Positions 48,189-58,397 of a stretch of DNA of 64,000 bases are shown in pieces. Below the pieces are notes generated by a model. That model made no database searches. It saw only the letters and a program-made list of their open reading frames with translations, and was not told the DNA's origin. This DNA comes from Phormidium ambiguum IAM M-71 (GTDB lineage: Bacteria; Cyanobacteriota; Cyanobacteriia; Cyanobacteriales; Aerosakkonemataceae), in contig NZ_MRCE01000001.1 in assembly GCF_001904725.1 (NCBI RefSeq), forward strand, positions 19,167 to 83,166. The letters run 5' to 3'. The position numbers and the translations under genes were made by a program. The first letter of the stretch is position 1. Each line of letters starts with the position of its first letter.

Positions 48189-49094
48189 TTAACTACCTAA
48201 TAAATTTTTTCTGGCTCTTTCGGCACGGGCTTCTGCTGAGTCCATAACTTCAGCCATATTTTCTAACATTTCGCCGGGATAGTTTTCTAACACTTTGGTC
48301 GAAAGAGAAATGCGACTTTTTCCTTCATCTAAATTGACAACAATTGCTTTGATTGGTTGACCAATTTTGAATAAATTGGTTAAAGATTCAATGTAGTTTT
48401 GGCTAATTTGTTTAATGTGGAGTAAACCACTAGTACCGCCCAAGTCTACAAATAAACCAAATGGTTTAATACTAGAAATTGTTCCTTCAACTAATTGGGT
48501 TAATTCTATTTCGCTGAATCGGGCCGATTGGCTAGCTAAACGTTGGGAAAGTACGAGTTTACCACGATTTTGGTCTAGCTCAATAAAAGTAGCTGTTAAC
48601 AGTTGACCAATTAAGTCTTCTAAGTTGTTGCGATCGATCAAATGCGATCGCGGAATGAACCCCCTTAACCCCTCAACATCTACAGTTACCCCACCTTTAT
48701 TTACACCACTAACTCTTACTTGAACTGACTGACCACTATCTTGTAAATCAAGCAATCTATCCCATTGTGCTTTAATTTCTAACTGCTTTACAGAAAGTGT
48801 AACTTGTCCTTCTGCATCTTGCTCTCGGATAATTAAAAATTCCCTTTCTGACTGTAAAGGTAACAACACAGATAAATCTGTAATTCCTTGCAGAGAAGCT
48901 TCCCTCACAGGTAGAAAAGCTGGAGATTTACCACCAATATCTACAAATGCACCATCACTAGTGTATTCATACACTTTACCGCGTACTATTTGTCCCTTCT
49001 CAAATCCATAACTTTGCGCTTCTAGAGCTTTGGCAAAATCATCTCTAGAAAAGGATAGATTTTCTGCTGGAGAAGGAGTCGAATTTGATTTCAT
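48189..49094 (-). CDS. S1 RNA-binding domain protein (ribosomal S1-like)
   Basis: This is a 301-residue protein with three S1 domains, at about 30-105, 115-185 and 200-272. Signatures are GQIVRGKVYEYTSDGAFVDIGGKSPAFLP, VSGVNKGGVTVDVEGLRGFIPRSHL and EGTISSIKPFGLFVDLGGTSGLLHIKQIS. It corresponds to the second, shorter S1-like protein (Rps1b type) found in cyanobacteria beside the main rpsA. Involvement in mRNA binding is expected. The stop is at 48189. The start ATG at 49094 gives a short polar leader. Confidence 0.85.
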   Translation of the reverse strand: MKSNSTPSPAENLSFSRDDFAKALEAQSYGFEKGQIVRGKVYEYTSDGAFVDIGGKSPAFLPVREASLQGITDLSVLLPLQSEREFLIIREQDAEGQVTLSVKQLEIKAQWDRLLDLQDSGQSVQVRVSGVNKGGVTVDVEGLRGFIPRSHLIDRNNLEDLIGQLLTATFIELDQNRGKLVLSQRLASQSARFSEIELTQLVEGTISSIKPFGLFVDLGGTSGLLHIKQISQNYIESLTNLFKIGQPIKAIVVNLDEGKSRISLSTKVLENYPGEMLENMAEVMDSAEARAERARKNLLGS

Positions 49095-49241
49095 TTTGCA
49101 ATCTAAATTAGTTTGTTGTTATGATGCCAGTGGCATGATTATATATATAGATACCACTAACAACTGTTGATTTGGCTGATTAACTCAGCATTACTTAACA
49201 GTGGCAAACGCTTTAAAAGGTTTACCACATTTTCAATCCCA

Positions 49242-49994
49242 TTAATTCTCGATTACGAGATTCATTTGAAACAATTGTTTAACTTGTTGCCAAGCTGCTT
49301 CCGCCGCTTGTGCATTATAACTACCACGATGATCGCAGAAGAAACCGTGATCTACTCCATCGTAGCGAAAGATACGATGATGAACGTGATTTTTTGTTAA
49401 CTCTGCTTCGATTTGGTCAACTTGTTCTCCGGGAATGCTAGCATCAGCCATGCCAAAAAAGGCATAGATTGTTCCCTGAATATCTTTCGTTCGAGTAATA
49501 GTTGGTTTACCACCGCCAGGAGTCGTAGTTGTAATCCCAGCACCGTAGAAAGAAGCTGTAGCTTTAATGTTTGGTAAAGTCGCGGCTAAATAAGCGATGT
49601 GACCACCAAAACAAAAACCAATGCAACCAAAATCATCTGGTTTGACTTCAGGAAGTGTTTGAAGATAATTAATTGTGGCTTGGATATCACCAAGTAATTC
49701 GGATGCTTTGGTTTGCTCTTTATATTTTCTCCCTTCTTTAATATCTTCTGATGTATAACCAGCTTCATATCCGGGTGCTTGGCGTTGGTAAATAGCTGGT
49801 GCGATCGCTACATAACCTTCTTTCGCAATGCGTTCAGTTACCTCTCGAATATGAGCATTAACTCCAAAAATTTCCTGAATTACTATTACCCCAGGAAAAG
49901 ACAACTGACCTGTAGGTTCAGCCAAGTAAGCATCTATCAGCAGATCGCCATGAGGAATTTTGACATGGCTTGTGCGAATATCTAGGTCTGGCAT
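49242..49994 (-). CDS. Dienelactone hydrolase family protein
   Basis: This is an alpha/beta hydrolase of the carboxymethylenebutenolidase type. The nucleophile cysteine is C128 in GFCFGGH, with D184 (GMADASIP) and H216 (YDGVDHGFF) completing the triad. It is 250 residues, full length. The true substrate in cyanobacteria is unknown, since the family is broader than chloroaromatic degradation. It is divergent from the GntR gene. Confidence 0.9.
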   Translation of the reverse strand: MPDLDIRTSHVKIPHGDLLIDAYLAEPTGQLSFPGVIVIQEIFGVNAHIREVTERIAKEGYVAIAPAIYQRQAPGYEAGYTSEDIKEGRKYKEQTKASELLGDIQATINYLQTLPEVKPDDFGCIGFCFGGHIAYLAATLPNIKATASFYGAGITTTTPGGGKPTITRTKDIQGTIYAFFGMADASIPGEQVDQIEAELTKNHVHHRIFRYDGVDHGFFCDHRGSYNAQAAEAAWQQVKQLFQMNLVIEN

Positions 49995-50255
49995 GATGAT
50001 TTATGACCCTCGTGATCTCACCGTTTAGATTTTAGTTGATTAACCTGTACAGGAAACATCAACCCTTGACAAATCACCCATTTTAGTCAAAAATTTCGGC
50101 TTCAGCATTAGGTAAGATGCCATTATTGTCATTTTCTGGTACACAGTTTTGGACTGGATAACCATAAACTGAAGATGTAGATAAAAATAGAATTTTCTGG
50201 TGTCTACGCTTGCATTCCTGTTAATTATTTATTAAGAGTCCCTGGAGGCTCTAGT

Positions 50256-51239
50256 ATGGTTCAATTTCATATTCAGCCTGATAGTGAAATTCCAGCTTCA
50301 ACTCAGCTATTTAATCAAATTAGGTTTGCGATCGCATCCCGTCAATTCCCACCTGGACATCGCCTTCCCAGCACCAGAGCACTAGCAATGCAAACGGGTT
50401 TACACCGCAACACCATTAGCAAAGTCTATCGTCATCTAGAAGAAATTGGCTTAGTTGACTCCCAAGCTGGGTCGGGAATTTACGTTCGCGCTCAAGGTCA
50501 TGAAGGCGGAACTAAAATTAAATCTCCCATCCTCGAACAATATCCCGAAGCTAGTAAAATTGTCCAAGAAAGCTTAGATCAACTGTTAGCTCAAGGTTGC
50601 AATCTCAGCCAAGCTAGAGAGTTATTTTTAGGAGAAATTGATTGGCGGTTACGTTGTAGCGCCCGGGTTCTTGTTACCGCGCCAGCTTATGATATTGGAG
50701 TTGGTGAATTAATGGTACAAGAATTAGAACAAGCTTTAGGAATTCCCGTCCAATTAGTTCCATTAGATCAACTAGCAAAATCTTTAGAACAAACTCATTC
50801 CGGTACAGTTGTTACTAGTCGCTATTTTATTGGGGAAGCAGAAGCAATAGTTGCACCTAAATCTGTGCGAGTAATTCCGATCGACATTTACGACTACTCC
50901 AAAGAAATTCAAGTAGTTAGCACCTTACCAAAAGATAGTTGTTTAGGTTTAGTTAGTCTCAGTTCTGGTATTCTCCGCGCCTCGGAAGTAATCATTCACA
51001 GTTTACGCGGTGAAGATTTACTAGTAATGACCGCCCAAAAAGGTGACACTTATAAACTTAACGCCTTAGTTCGTAGCGCCAGAGTTATTATTAGCGATCA
51101 AGCCAGTTTCGCTACAGTTAAAGATGCTGTTGTAGCAGCTAGAGATGATATAATTCGTCCCCCGCAATTAGTTTGTTGCGAAAACTATATCGGCGCTAAT
51201 TCCATTAACTTGCTCAAACGAGAATTAGGTTTAGGTTAA
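50256..51239 (+). CDS. GntR family transcriptional regulator
   Basis: The N-terminal winged helix (residues about 12-80: QLFNQIRFAIASRQFPPGHRLPSTRALAMQTGLHRNTISKVYRHLEEIGLV) is a clear GntR domain. The C-terminal 240 residues resemble a periplasmic-binding-like or UTRA-like sensing region, without the aminotransferase domain of MocR proteins. It is 327 residues. Only 6 nt separate its stop from the Uma2 gene, so the two are probably translated from one mRNA. Effector and targets are unknown. Confidence 0.85.
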   Translation: MVQFHIQPDSEIPASTQLFNQIRFAIASRQFPPGHRLPSTRALAMQTGLHRNTISKVYRHLEEIGLVDSQAGSGIYVRAQGHEGGTKIKSPILEQYPEASKIVQESLDQLLAQGCNLSQARELFLGEIDWRLRCSARVLVTAPAYDIGVGELMVQELEQALGIPVQLVPLDQLAKSLEQTHSGTVVTSRYFIGEAEAIVAPKSVRVIPIDIYDYSKEIQVVSTLPKDSCLGLVSLSSGILRASEVIIHSLRGEDLLVMTAQKGDTYKLNALVRSARVIISDQASFATVKDAVVAARDDIIRPPQLVCCENYIGANSINLLKRELGLG

Positions 51240-51245
51240 AAAAAC

Positions 51246-51806
51246 ATGAGCGAAAATATTCAACCGCAGACTAGTCTTGAGGATTTTTTCAAACTTCCCG
51301 AAACTAATCCTGTATCGGAATTTATCAAAGGAGAAATTATTCAGAAACCAATTCGACAAGCCGAACATAGCCTACTTCAGCTGGAAATTTGTGAAGCGAT
51401 TAATCGAGCAGCTAAAACTCAGAAAATTGCCATAGCATTTCCCGAATTACGCTGCACTTTTGGAGATGAATCGATCGTCCCTGATGTGTCTGTATTCCGT
51501 TGGGAAAAAATTCCTATTCAATCATCTGGGAGAATTGCTCAACGGTTTGAAATTTATCCTGATTGGGCGATCGAAATTCTTTCTCCTCAACAGAAACAAA
51601 CATTTGTGCTAAAAAAATTATTGCATTATTCTCAAAGTGGCACAGACTTAGGTTGGTTGATCGACTCAGAAACAGAAAGTATTCTCGTTATATTTCCCGG
51701 TCAGCAAGTGGAAATTTTTCAAGGTTCTACTCAGTTACCTGTAATTTATGGAATTCCCTTAAAACTAACAGCTCAACAAATTTTTAGTTGGTTAACTTTA
51801 AGTTAA
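51246..51806 (+). CDS. Uma2 family (DUF820) putative endonuclease
   Basis: This 186-residue PD-(D/E)XK-like protein belongs to a family greatly expanded in cyanobacteria. Visible core elements are VSEFIKGEIIQKP, VPDVSVFRWEKIP, DWAIEILSPQQ and LDWLIDSE-like GWLIDSETESILVI, with the acidic and lysine residues of the nuclease fold largely kept. The biological role of this family is not established. It follows the GntR gene with a 6-nt gap. Confidence 0.88.
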   Translation: MSENIQPQTSLEDFFKLPETNPVSEFIKGEIIQKPIRQAEHSLLQLEICEAINRAAKTQKIAIAFPELRCTFGDESIVPDVSVFRWEKIPIQSSGRIAQRFEIYPDWAIEILSPQQKQTFVLKKLLHYSQSGTDLGWLIDSETESILVIFPGQQVEIFQGSTQLPVIYGIPLKLTAQQIFSWLTLS

Positions 51807-51840
51807 AGTTAAATCAAACTGAGGAGCATCATAATGATAA

Positions 51841-52704
51841 TTAAGCCGTTACTTCTTTAGCAATTCCTAAAAATTCTCTCACTTTTTGTAAATAAGTTTT
51901 CGCATCTTCTAACATCGGAAAATGAGCAGTTTTCGGAATTAAAACATACTCAACTTTATCGCTTAAGCTAGCAGCTTGTCGCCCCATTTCTGCCGGAATA
52001 ATTTGGTCAAATTCTCCCGAAACTAACAAAGTTGGTACTGTTAATTTAGCAAATTCTTGCGGCATTACTTCCGAGGCTTCTTTACTGACAGAAGTAAAAA
52101 TAGTTCCTAAAGCTGCTTCATAATCTGCGGTGAGAAAATCTTCTAAAAAAGCTCGACTAATTGTTGTTGGTAAGGAACGATATAAAAATCGTTTCATGAA
52201 AAGTTTATCTACAAAAGGAATTTGCCCTAACCAGCGGGGACGAAATTTCACCACATAACCGCCAAATTTATGAAAAGCAGCAAAAGCTTTTTCGTCATAC
52301 TCAAAAATACCACTACAAGTTAAAATTGCCTTTTCCACGCGCTGGGGATACAAATTTAAAAACAGTGTAGCTACAGAAGCGCCCATTGAGTGAGCATTAA
52401 GATAAACTTTTTCTAGCTCAAAAGCATCCAATAAGGCAGCTAAATCTTCCGCATATTCTACCAATTCATAAGTTAATGTAGCTGCATCTTCTATTTCTAT
52501 TAAAGGTAATCGGGAACGACCAAAACCGCGCAAATCGTAGAGTAAACAATCAAAATCATCTGCTAAAGCTTCAGCCGTACTTTCCCAATATCTACCAGAA
52601 CCCGCCCAACCATGAACAAAAACCATTACAGGTTTTGTTTTACCACTTTGGTTGCGAATCCATTCGTAAAAATGCTCGACACCGCGAATTTTAATTAATG
52701 GCAT
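51841..52704 (-). CDS. Alpha/beta hydrolase
   Basis: The oxyanion motif HGWAGSG starts at residue 31, the nucleophile is S106 in AHSMGAS, the acid lies in SGEFDQIIP and the histidine in KTAHFPMLED. It is 287 residues, a complete fold with a cap domain rich in aromatic residues. The substrate is unknown. The 145-nt gap to clpX holds simple repeats of the type GGTCATTAG and CCAACGACC. Confidence 0.88.
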   Translation of the reverse strand: MPLIKIRGVEHFYEWIRNQSGKTKPVMVFVHGWAGSGRYWESTAEALADDFDCLLYDLRGFGRSRLPLIEIEDAATLTYELVEYAEDLAALLDAFELEKVYLNAHSMGASVATLFLNLYPQRVEKAILTCSGIFEYDEKAFAAFHKFGGYVVKFRPRWLGQIPFVDKLFMKRFLYRSLPTTISRAFLEDFLTADYEAALGTIFTSVSKEASEVMPQEFAKLTVPTLLVSGEFDQIIPAEMGRQAASLSDKVEYVLIPKTAHFPMLEDAKTYLQKVREFLGIAKEVTA

Positions 52705-52849
52705 TGGTCATTAGTTATTTATCATATAGCGCTTCGCGCATAGCTTCGCCAAGGTCATTAGTCATTGGTCATCGTTTTCATTGAATAGGTAGTTATGTAG
52801 ATTTAGTTTGTTTCTACCAACTACCCACTACCAACGACCAACGACCATT

Positions 52850-54205
52850 TTACGCTGATTCTGGTTTTGGTAAAGAGGAAGGATGCAATAAGAGTTCTGC
52901 GGTAGAGCGTTTTTCTACCATTTCTTTGGTAATCAGGCAACGAGTGACATCTTTGCGGGAGGGTAACTCGTACATGACATCAAGCATGATCTCTTCGACG
53001 ATTCCGCGTAATGCTCTGGCACCTGTTTTACGGCGATAGGCTTCTTGCGCGATCGCTCTCACCGCTTCTGGTTTAAACTCTAACTGGACATTATCCATCT
53101 TCAACAGTTTTTGATACTGCTTCACTAAAGCATTCCGAGGCTCTGTCAAGATTACCGTCAAGCTTTCCTCATCCAGCGGCTCAACCATTCCCACCACAGG
53201 CACCCGACCGATAAACTCTGGAATCATCCCGAATTTCACTAAATCATCCGGTTCCAGATGCTTCAAGATATCAGCCGTTCTCTTTTCCCTGGGTTTGCTG
53301 ATTTCCACCGCATTGGGATCTACCTCAAATCCCATAAAGCTGCGTTTGCCAATGCGCTGTTCGATAATCTTTTCTAATCCAACAAACGCACCACCGCAGA
53401 TAAACAGGATATTGCTGGTATCGAGTTGAATGCAATCTTGGTAGGGGTGTTTGCGTCCACCCTGCGGCGGTACATTAGCCACCGTCCCTTCCAACATTTT
53501 TAGTAAAGCTTGCTGTACCCCTTCTCCAGACACATCTCTGGTAATCGAAGGATTTTCACTTTTGCGAGCAATCTTGTCGATTTCATCGATGTAAATAATC
53601 CCTCTTTGGGCTTCTTCTACATCAAAATCTGCCACTTGCAGCAACCGCAGTAAGATGTTTTCTACATCTTCCCCAACGTAACCTGCTTCTGTCAGAGTTG
53701 TCGCATCTGCCACTGCGAATGGCACTTCCAGCATAGTTGCTAAGGTTTGGGCCAACAATGTTTTTCCGCAGCCAGTTGGCCCCATGAGCAAAATGTTCGA
53801 TTTTTGTAGTTCTACGGTGTCGTCAGGGCTGACTTTACCACTGTTTTTTGACTGGATAAAGCTGAGACGCTTGTAGTGGTTATAAACGGCTACAGATAAA
53901 ACTTTTTTCGCTTCGTTCTGACCGATTACATATTCATCTAAATACTTTTTAATTTCTCTGGGTTTGGGAATTTGATGCAAGGAGAGATGAGCCGAGCGGG
54001 AACGCCGCTTCTGTGGTGCTTCTGGCCTGTTGGTAGGTTGAGGAGTTGCCGGACTGGTATCCAACAACTCCTCTTCCAAGATTTCGTTACACAGGTCAAC
54101 GCATTCATCACAGATATAGACTCCCGGCCCAGCAATCAGTTTGCGTACTTGCTCCTGAGACTTGCCACAAAAAGAACATTTTAAATGGGAGTCGTATTTA
54201 GACAT
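52850..54205 (-). CDS. clpX: ATP-dependent Clp protease ATP-binding subunit ClpX
   Basis: This AAA+ unfoldase feeds substrates to ClpP. The N-terminal zinc finger is C10, C13, C32 and C35. Walker A is GPTGCGKT (142-149), Walker B is [10 protein letters not shown] (203-212), and the ClpP-binding IGF-like loop lies in the region around FIGRVPVVG. It is 451 residues, full length. The start is 9 nt past the clpP stop, so clpP-clpX are one transcript. Confidence 0.97.
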   Translation of the reverse strand: MSKYDSHLKCSFCGKSQEQVRKLIAGPGVYICDECVDLCNEILEEELLDTSPATPQPTNRPEAPQKRRSRSAHLSLHQIPKPREIKKYLDEYVIGQNEAKKVLSVAVYNHYKRLSFIQSKNSGKVSPDDTVELQKSNILLMGPTGCGKTLLAQTLATMLEVPFAVADATTLTEAGYVGEDVENILLRLLQVADFDVEEAQRGIIYIDEIDKIARKSENPSITRDVSGEGVQQALLKMLEGTVANVPPQGGRKHPYQDCIQLDTSNILFICGGAFVGLEKIIEQRIGKRSFMGFEVDPNAVEISKPREKRTADILKHLEPDDLVKFGMIPEFIGRVPVVGMVEPLDEESLTVILTEPRNALVKQYQKLLKMDNVQLEFKPEAVRAIAQEAYRRKTGARALRGIVEEIMLDVMYELPSRKDVTRCLITKEMVEKRSTAELLLHPSSLPKPESA

Positions 54206-54214
54206 AACTGCCTC

Positions 54215-54868
54215 TTAGTTGAGTGTGGTAACGGCGTTTCCCGACAAGGGAATGTTTTCTTTGGTGATTACCCGATCGATCAGACCGTAATCTTTAGCTT
54301 CAGCCGCCGACATGAAGAAGTCTCGATCGGTATCTACTTCTACTTTATCTAGAGGTTGCCTTGTATGATAAGCCAACAACTCATTTAACTTACGTTTATG
54401 ATAAAGAATTTCTTTGGCCTGAATCTCAATGTCCACTGCCTGACCTTGAGCCCCGCCTAACGGTTGGTGAATCATAATCCGGGAGTTAGGCAGAGACATC
54501 CGTTTGCCATGAGTTCCGGCAGTGAGCAAAAATGCTCCCATACTAGCAGCCAAACCATAACAAATAGTGACTATATCGGGGCGTATCTGCTGCATTGTGT
54601 CATAGATTGCCATCCCTGCTGTTACCGATCCCCCTGGAGAGTTGATATACAGTTGGATGTCTTTTTCTGGGTCTTCAGCATCCAAGAATAGCAACTGTGC
54701 TACTAAGGAGTCTGCTACATCATCGTCAACTTGTGTACCCAGAAACACTATTCTTTCCCGCAACAGACGGGAGTAGATATCATAAGCTCGTTCTCCCATG
54801 CCAGTTTGTTCTACTACCATTGGGAGCATATTTTTTGGGCTTTGGTGGTAAATTTCCATTTGGTGCAA
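54215..54868 (-). CDS. clpP: ATP-dependent Clp protease proteolytic subunit
   Basis: This is a serine peptidase of the ClpP tetradecamer. The triad S109 (GLAASMGAF), H134 (IMIHQPLGG) and D183 (DTDRDFFM) is intact with canonical spacing. The segment [24 protein letters not shown] is typical of the cyanobacterial ClpP2 that partners with ClpX. The N-terminus ([13 protein letters not shown]) is variable, so the precise start among nearby ATGs is uncertain. It follows tig at a distance of 389 nt. Confidence 0.96.
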   Translation of the reverse strand: MHQMEIYHQSPKNMLPMVVEQTGMGERAYDIYSRLLRERIVFLGTQVDDDVADSLVAQLLFLDAEDPEKDIQLYINSPGGSVTAGMAIYDTMQQIRPDIVTICYGLAASMGAFLLTAGTHGKRMSLPNSRIMIHQPLGGAQGQAVDIEIQAKEILYHKRKLNELLAYHTRQPLDKVEVDTDRDFFMSAAEAKDYGLIDRVITKENIPLSGNAVTTLN

Positions 54869-55170
54869 GCTGGAGATGATTTAGATGGGATTTTCAGATT
54901 AGGTAACTATATCCTTTATATCGAATAACCTTAATTTTTGGCTATCTGCTGTAACTTTTCTCTTTTGTAGTTCCACTATTGGTCAACTAGTCAAAAGTCT
55001 TGACAATACTTATCAAAATTTAGTTTTCTTTCTACTTTTAATTTTACGGGATCGGGGAATTCAGGACAACCAGCGATCGACAGTATTTAAATACAATGTA
55101 ACTATTAGTTGACTAAGAGTTGCCAATTATTTTACTTCTGGTCAGCATTCTTAATGATTAATCAATAATC

Positions 55171-55202
55171 GGTAGTAGGAGCTTTTTTTGCTCCCTACTA
55201 CC
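55171..55202. terminator. Hairpin downstream of tig
   Basis: GGTAGTAGGAGC (55171-55182) pairs with GCTCCCTACTACC (55190-55202) with one bulge, around a T-run loop. It is 56 nt past the tig stop. There is no T-run after the stem on the minus strand, so it may stabilise the 3' end or attenuate instead of terminating. The rest of the 389-nt gap up to clpP shows nothing else. Confidence 0.45.
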
Positions 55203-55257
55203 AATCAACCAGATAATTAACTAGCAACTTAAGTTAGGTATTAACCCAGTCAATTAA

Positions 55258-56655
55258 TTACTCAGTATCGCTGGAGACGGTTTCAGAGCTAGCTTCTGCT
55301 GTTGTTGAATCAGTTGCTTCTGAAGTACTAGCTTTTAGTGTGCCTTCAGGAACTAATTCAATCTGGGAATTTTCAGTCAACCAACTAATGATTTTTTCTT
55401 TCAGTAAGTCTTCTTCAACAAATTCTCGCATCCTTTCTGGATCGATATTATCATCAGCAAATTCTTGGGTTAACTCTTGAATTTTGGCTTCAATAGCAGC
55501 TGGTTCTATTTGAATAGATTCTAGTTTTGCTACTTCTTTGAGAGCTAAGGAACGCTTCAAGCGATCGATCGCATCCCCACGCGATGCTTGTCGCATTTGC
55601 GACACCATATCCTGAGTAAACAATTTTCGGACATCCACACCTTGCTGACTCAAGCGAATTGCCGTCTGAGTCAGCATCGCATCCACTTCTTGCTGAATCA
55701 AAGTTTCTGGCAAATCTACTTCTACTTGATTTTGCAATTCTTTAAGAATTGCTTCAGTTGTATTGCTTTGGGTCTTGTTTTGTGCTGTTTCTTGAAATCG
55801 CTTTTCTAGGCTTTCTCTTAACTCTGCCAAAGTTTGAAACTCACTGACTTCCTGAGCAAAATCATCATTGAGTTCGCGTAACTCTTTTTCTTTAAGTTCT
55901 TTCAAGGTAATAGAAAAGACAGCTGGTTTACCTGCCAAATCTTCTTGAGGGTAATCTGCGGGAAATGTTACTGAAATCTCTTTAGTTTCCCCTGGATTCA
56001 TCCCCACAATCCCATCGACAAACCCTTCAATAAATCTTCCTTCTGCTAGTTCTACCTGAAAGTCCTGAGCTTCGCCACCAGGAATCGGGGTTCCCTCTCC
56101 CTCGCCCTCACCAACTATCCGACCTTTAAAATCTACTACAGACACATCTCCTTTTTGGGCGGCTCTGCCCTCTACAGGAATTAAAGTCGCATTTTCCTTC
56201 TGGCGTTCTGCCAAAAAGTTCTCTACTTGCTCTGGATCGTACTTAATTTCTTCAGCTTTAATGTTTAAACCAGTATATTGTTTGAGTTTTACCTCTGGTG
56301 GTACATCTACCTTCACAGATATTGTCAAAGCTTCTCCTGGTTGAAACTTTTCTAATAATTCGTCTTGGGAAGTATTGAGATAAAATTCTCCGATAGCGTC
56401 AATTTGCTCTTGCTTTACAGCTTTTTGTACACCATCACGAATCAAATCTTCTAAAGCCGCTGCTTTCAGCCGCGTTGTACCAAAACGCTGAAGAAGTATT
56501 TGGCGAGGTACTTTGCCTTTGCGAAACCCAGGAATGTTGGCAGTGCGAGACAGGTCTTGGAGAACCTGTTCGTAAGCTTTTTTGGACATTTCAGGGGGAA
56601 TTTCTATTTCCAGACCAATCTGGCTAGCGGGAAGCTTTTCCTGGGTAACTTTCAT
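55258..56655 (-). CDS. tig: Trigger factor
   Basis: This is a ribosome-associated chaperone with peptidyl-prolyl isomerase activity. The N-terminal ribosome-binding signature is GFRKGKVPRQILLQRFG, the FKBP-like domain lies at about 160-245 (GDVSVVDFKGRI and FPADYPQEDLAGKPAVFSITLKE), and a long helical C-terminal domain follows. A serine/threonine-rich acidic tail ends the 465-residue protein. The gene order tig-clpP-clpX, divergent from asd-dapA-rnj, is conserved in cyanobacteria. Confidence 0.96.
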   Translation of the reverse strand: MKVTQEKLPASQIGLEIEIPPEMSKKAYEQVLQDLSRTANIPGFRKGKVPRQILLQRFGTTRLKAAALEDLIRDGVQKAVKQEQIDAIGEFYLNTSQDELLEKFQPGEALTISVKVDVPPEVKLKQYTGLNIKAEEIKYDPEQVENFLAERQKENATLIPVEGRAAQKGDVSVVDFKGRIVGEGEGEGTPIPGGEAQDFQVELAEGRFIEGFVDGIVGMNPGETKEISVTFPADYPQEDLAGKPAVFSITLKELKEKELRELNDDFAQEVSEFQTLAELRESLEKRFQETAQNKTQSNTTEAILKELQNQVEVDLPETLIQQEVDAMLTQTAIRLSQQGVDVRKLFTQDMVSQMRQASRGDAIDRLKRSLALKEVAKLESIQIEPAAIEAKIQELTQEFADDNIDPERMREFVEEDLLKEKIISWLTENSQIELVPEGTLKASTSEATDSTTAEASSETVSSDTE

Positions 56656-56726
56656 GAATTTTCCGGTTCCGAATAACTGAAATTTAGTGTTTTTTTGCTA
56701 AAACAGGGAGTAGGGCTTTATTTTCT

Positions 56727-56937
56727 GTTGCAATGCTTGCCCTGGCTTTTCCAGCAACCGCCTGTTAGCTTAACCTTAGCCTCTTTATGAAGGCTGTGTT
56801 GCTCTCAACTTTTGGACTAACCCCGTTCAGAGGTCTTACACCATGATATGCTGGTGCAAGCAACCAGGATATCTGGATATTTGCCAAACTAGATGAGTGA
56901 CAAGTCTGTTTTGACTTCAACCTCAAGCATGAGGTGG
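56727..56937. ncRNA. Cluster of consecutive hairpins in the tig-asd divergent gap
   Basis: At least five hairpins follow one another: AGCCT/AGGCT (56778-56795), CTT.CACCA/TGGTG.AAG (56833-56860), CCAG/CTGG (56864-56876), AAGTC/GACTT (56902-56917) and ACCTCA/TGAGGT (56920-56935). A further stem CTGG/CCAG lies near 56740. The density suggests a structured leader of tig on the minus strand or a separate small RNA. Strand and ends are undetermined, and no known RNA family was recognised. The remaining part of the 631-nt gap presumably holds both promoters. Confidence 0.35.
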
Positions 56938-57301
56938 TGCTTTTCTGTTTTGGTTTCGTATCTGATGATAGTACATATAGCGTGCTCATTTGTTGCCAAA
57001 TTCCACGATAATATTTAATCTATATGGTTAATAATTTTGTAAAATTTGCATAATTAGTGTATATGTTTTTAAATTACCGAATAGCTAAAACAATAAAATT
57101 TATCGATCGCATTCAAAAACTTAAGCATCCTAGTTATTCTCAGCCTCTATTGGTTAAGCGTGTCTGCCCAGCCTAAATCAAGTAAGGTACGCAGCAGATT
57201 TATAAAGTACAAACCTGTATCGCTGTAAGATAAACACTCAACTTGAACTTATACTGAACGAAATCTCAAGTCTTTTAGCATTAAATTTGGAGGAATCTAC
57301 G

Positions 57302-58351
57302 TTGTCAAAAACCTATCGAGTAGCCATTTTAGGCGCAACAGGAGCAGTAGGTACTGAGTTCCTAGAATTGTTGGCAAGTCGTCACTTTCCCTTGGCTGAG
57401 TTAAAACTACTAGCTTCTCCTCGTTCTGCTGGACGTACAATCGAGTTTGCCGGAGAAAATATACCAGTAGAAGTAGTCGATGAAAACGCCTTTAAAAATG
57501 TAGATATAGTCTTAGCTTCAGCTGGGGCTTCTACTTCCAGAGTGTGGGCAGACAAAGCAGTAGCAGCTGGGGCAGTAGTAATTGATAATTCCAGTGCTTT
57601 TCGCATGGAACCTACTGTACCTTTGGTAGTGCCAGAAGTTAATCCACAAGCCGCATTTACTCACAAAGGGATTATTGCCAATCCTAACTGCACGACAATT
57701 TTAATGGCAGTAGCAGTTTGGCCTTTGCACCAAGTACAGGCAGTACAGCGGATTGTAGCAGCTACATACCAATCTGCCAGCGGTGCAGGTGCCAGGGCAA
57801 TGGAAGAAATGAAAGAACAAGCCCAAGCAATTTTACAAGGCGAGTCAGCAAAAACAGACATTTTCCCCTATCCTTTAGCCTTTAATTTGTTCCCACATAA
57901 CTCTAAATTGAATGACTTGGGTTACTGTGAAGAAGAAATGAAAATGGTTAATGAAACCAAAAAGATTTTCGCTACCCCCGAAATGAGAATTACGGCAACT
58001 TGTGTTCGGGTTCCCGTCTTGCGGGCACATTCAGAAGCAATTAACCTAGAATTTGGTAGTCCTTTTTCTGTAGAGAAAGCAAGGGAAATTCTGAGTCATG
58101 CGCCTGGAGTTAAACTGGTAGAAGATTGGCAGGCTAATTATTTCCCGATGCCGATGGAAGCAAGCGGTAAAGATGATGTTTTAGTAGGTCGAATTCGTCA
58201 GGATCTTTCTAATCCTAATGGTTTAGAATTGTGGCTCAGTGGAGATCAAATTCGTAAAGGCGCAGCTTTGAATGCAGTGCAAATTGCCGAATTGTTGGTC
58301 AAGGAAAATTCGCCTTTGACTCCAGAATTAGCTATTTCCGGCCAAAACTAA
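57302..58351 (+). CDS. asd: Aspartate-semialdehyde dehydrogenase
   Basis: This enzyme reduces aspartyl phosphate to aspartate semialdehyde, the branch point to lysine/diaminopimelate and threonine/methionine. The NADP-binding GATGAVG is at the N-terminus and the catalytic cysteine is about C130 in ANPNCTTI. The start is taken as the TTG at 57302, 7 nt after GGAGGA (57289-57294). A longer reading from the TTG at 57287 would overlap that ribosome binding site. It lies upstream of dapA with a 46-nt gap, a logical operon for diaminopimelate synthesis. Confidence 0.95.
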   Translation: MSKTYRVAILGATGAVGTEFLELLASRHFPLAELKLLASPRSAGRTIEFAGENIPVEVVDENAFKNVDIVLASAGASTSRVWADKAVAAGAVVIDNSSAFRMEPTVPLVVPEVNPQAAFTHKGIIANPNCTTILMAVAVWPLHQVQAVQRIVAATYQSASGAGARAMEEMKEQAQAILQGESAKTDIFPYPLAFNLFPHNSKLNDLGYCEEEMKMVNETKKIFATPEMRITATCVRVPVLRAHSEAINLEFGSPFSVEKAREILSHAPGVKLVEDWQANYFPMPMEASGKDDVLVGRIRQDLSNPNGLELWLSGDQIRKGAALNAVQIAELLVKENSPLTPELAISGQN

Positions 58352-58397
58352 AAATAATCAATAAAATAAACCGAAAATAATCAGGAGAAAAAAGAGT

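Noticed and set aside
56765-56989. Open frame of 74 codons on the minus strand upstream of tig
   Set aside because: It lies exactly over the hairpin cluster, has no ribosome binding site and no recognisable protein features. A structured RNA explains the region better.
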